Assembly: GCA_934725795.1 (NCBI GenBank)
Contig: CAKVCF010000050.1
Coordinates: 1 to 5,133, forward strand
From: an uncultured Clostridia bacterium
Lineage (GTDB): Bacteria; Bacillota; Clostridia; Christensenellales; UBA1242
Length of the DNA stretch: 5,133 nucleotides
Direction: 5' to 3'
The notes under the pieces: generated by a model
The model's input: the letters and a program-made list of their open reading frames with translations, nothing else
Told to the model about the DNA's origin: nothing
Databases searched by the model: none
Part shown: positions 3,702 to 5,133 of the stretch, piece after piece
How positions within the stretch are numbered: the stretch's first letter is position 1
Layout of the letters: each line of letters starts with the position of its first letter
Position numbers and translations under genes: made by a program

Positions 3702-5133
3702 ATGAATAAAGTTATTCAAGCAGAACTTAAAAAAACGGTTTCAAAGCCAGGCATTTATATCTTGGCAGTTTTTCTTGCCGCAATAATGGTTCTTAGCGTT
3801 TTTGCGTACAAACCAACAACTTCAAATGAAAATGAATATCAATTCACTGGCACTACTGTGCTTCAAATTTATCAAAATGATTTTGGCAATGGCGTAGATG
3901 CAGGCATAAAAGCTGCTGCTGACCTTAAAGTTACCGATGCTAAGGCATCATTAGATGCTTATTATGTTGACAGTGTAAATTACAAACAAAAAGTAAGTGA
4001 TTTGCAAAACAAATTTAATAAAAGTTTTAATGAATATCGTGAATGTGGTGTAAATCCAAGTGTAACTGAAAGTTATATCAATGCAAAAAAAGCTGATATG
4101 ATTGCAAACTTTAAAGCAATTTACAATGCTATTAACCAAGGCTTAGATGCACACAACAATAATGCTTACCCTATTCTTACAACCAAAAGCAATTATGATA
4201 AATTTTGCGAAGAATACAATGCTTCACTTAAAATTTTAGAAACAAAAACAACTAAGATTGCTGAAATATGTGCGGATTACGTTGATAATTATGAACAAAA
4301 ATTTAATACAACAATTTCAAACTTCTACTTCCCTACTGTAAGCGAGCAAAAAGTTGAAAATTATACAAAAAATGTATCAGGTAATAAATATGCTCAATTC
4401 GAAGCCTCATTAAATTCCATTAACAACGATATTGAAACTATCAAAAATGAAGCTCAAACATCTGCAGATATTAATGTTAATGAAAGTAAAATTGCAGAAA
4501 TTAAAAAACTTGTTTCTAGGTATGATGCTTACTGCGATACTTATGCAAATTTGATTAAATATTATTTATTATCAAATGCCCTTTCAATTGTTAAAACAAA
4601 AGATAAAAGCAACTTGTTGTATCTTGAGAACGTTACTGAAATTGACTCAAATGCATGGCTTATTAAATATCAATACCTTTTCAAAAACAACAAAACAATG
4701 GCAGAATATGCAAATCCATTAACAATTGGTATTTCTTCAAACGCAGAAACAAACGGTTATGATTACGCTTATTTCACTTTAAAATTATTTTCATTTATTA
4801 TAATCGCATATGCAATCATGGCAGGTGCACACACAATTGCTGGTGAAATTAAAGAAGGCACAATGCGTTACTTGGCAATTCGCCCTGTTAAGCGCACATC
4901 AATATTATTTGGCAAATTCTTTGCCATTGCTATCATGTCAACAATTTTAGTTGTGTTCAGTGGCATAATTTCAGTGTTAGTTGGTGGATTTATTTATGGA
5001 TTTAATTCAGCAACAATTTTAACTGTATTTGCTGGTAAATATGCTATAACTCTTCACCCTATCGCGATGATTGTTATATATTTGTTAAGTTTGATTTTAG
5101 AGCTTTTGGTATATTTATCAATCGCACTTATGC
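3702..5133 (+). CDS. ABC-2-type transporter permease with large extracytoplasmic domain (3' end outside window)
   Basis: An uninterrupted frame of 477 codons begins MNKVIQAELKKTVSKPG and has no stop before the window ends. Transmembrane helix 1 is at about residues 17-36 (GIYILAVFLAAIMVLSVFAY). Residues about 37-357 are a hydrophilic, probably mostly helical, Asn/Lys/Glu-rich domain that should lie outside the membrane, with four Cys (115, 169, 190, 278). Helix 2 is at about 358-378. The cytoplasmic segment IAGEIKEGTMRYLAIRPVKRTSILFGKF (379-406) is the hallmark of ABC-2 permeases, in which a Glu-x-x-x-Gly-Thr and Arg-Pro-x-x-Arg loop contacts the ATPase. Helices 3 (about 405-431) and 4 (about 452-477) follow, and one or two more are expected beyond the window. 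The start is supported by AGAGG at 6 nt. With the upstream ATPase it forms an exporter-type complex, possibly handling a peptide, lipid or drug. The substrate is unknown. Confidence 0.9.
   Translation, partial: MNKVIQAELKKTVSKPGIYILAVFLAAIMVLSVFAYKPTTSNENEYQFTGTTVLQIYQNDFGNGVDAGIKAAADLKVTDAKASLDAYYVDSVNYKQKVSDLQNKFNKSFNEYRECGVNPSVTESYINAKKADMIANFKAIYNAINQGLDAHNNNAYPILTTKSNYDKFCEEYNASLKILETKTTKIAEICADYVDNYEQKFNTTISNFYFPTVSEQKVENYTKNVSGNKYAQFEASLNSINNDIETIKNEAQTSADINVNESKIAEIKKLVSRYDAYCDTYANLIKYYLLSNALSIVKTKDKSNLLYLENVTEIDSNAWLIKYQYLFKNNKTMAEYANPLTIGISSNAETNGYDYAYFTLKLFSFIIIAYAIMAGAHTIAGEIKEGTMRYLAIRPVKRTSILFGKFFAIAIMSTILVVFSGIISVLVGGFIYGFNSATILTVFAGKYAITLHPIAMIVIYLLSLILELLVYLSIALM

Noticed and set aside
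3951..4139. 62-residue antisense open frame inside the permease gene
   Set aside because: The + strand frame is continuous from 3702 to the end of the window. The antisense frame is a composition shadow.
1..5133. CRISPR array, tRNA, rRNA or insertion sequence
   Set aside because: I saw no regularly spaced repeats, no cloverleaf-like sequence, no rRNA segment and no transposase with terminal inverted repeats.

Overview
The window is AT-rich with a low-GC Gram-positive look. Shine-Dalgarno sites are strong, the sigma-A-type promoters are close to consensus, the LexA operator is of the Bacillus/Clostridium type (CGAAC-N4-GTTYG), and the protein families are typical of Firmicutes. All genes lie on the + strand. 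The codons fit the standard code, and I cannot name a species. An uncultured gut-type Clostridia relative is my best guess, by inference only.

Layout: (1) Positions 1-239 hold the C-terminal end of a tyrosine recombinase/integrase with its His-x-x-Arg, His and Tyr catalytic residues intact; the gene starts outside the window. (2) Positions 240-429 are non-coding and carry the lexA control region: a LexA box at 346-359 overlaps the -35 of an extended -10 promoter at 357-385. (3) Positions 430-1014 encode a complete LexA SOS repressor. Its real start is 430. The longer open frame from 364 would begin inside the promoter. A short intrinsic terminator follows at 1016-1041. (4) Positions 1042-1302 are non-coding and hold a 9-bp hairpin, a consensus-like promoter (1165-1194) and a 10-bp dyad (1233-1264) ahead of the next operon. 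(5) Positions 1303-5133 form an apparent three-gene operon: an unusual PadR-family regulator with a long Gln/Asn/Glu-rich linker and four predicted transmembrane helices, a BcrA-type ABC ATPase, and an ABC-2-type permease with a roughly 320-residue extracytoplasmic domain that runs off the window.

How the parts fit: recombinase and lexA are neighbours, but lexA has its own SOS-regulated promoter and terminator, so it is an independent unit. The second unit looks like a regulator-exporter module. Ordinary PadR proteins are small soluble repressors that often sit beside the transporters they control. Here the DNA-binding domain seems to be tethered to the membrane, where it could respond directly to the membrane or to the transporter encoded downstream. 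That membrane-anchored PadR/ABC module is the most interesting item in the window. Its function and substrate cannot be deduced from sequence alone.
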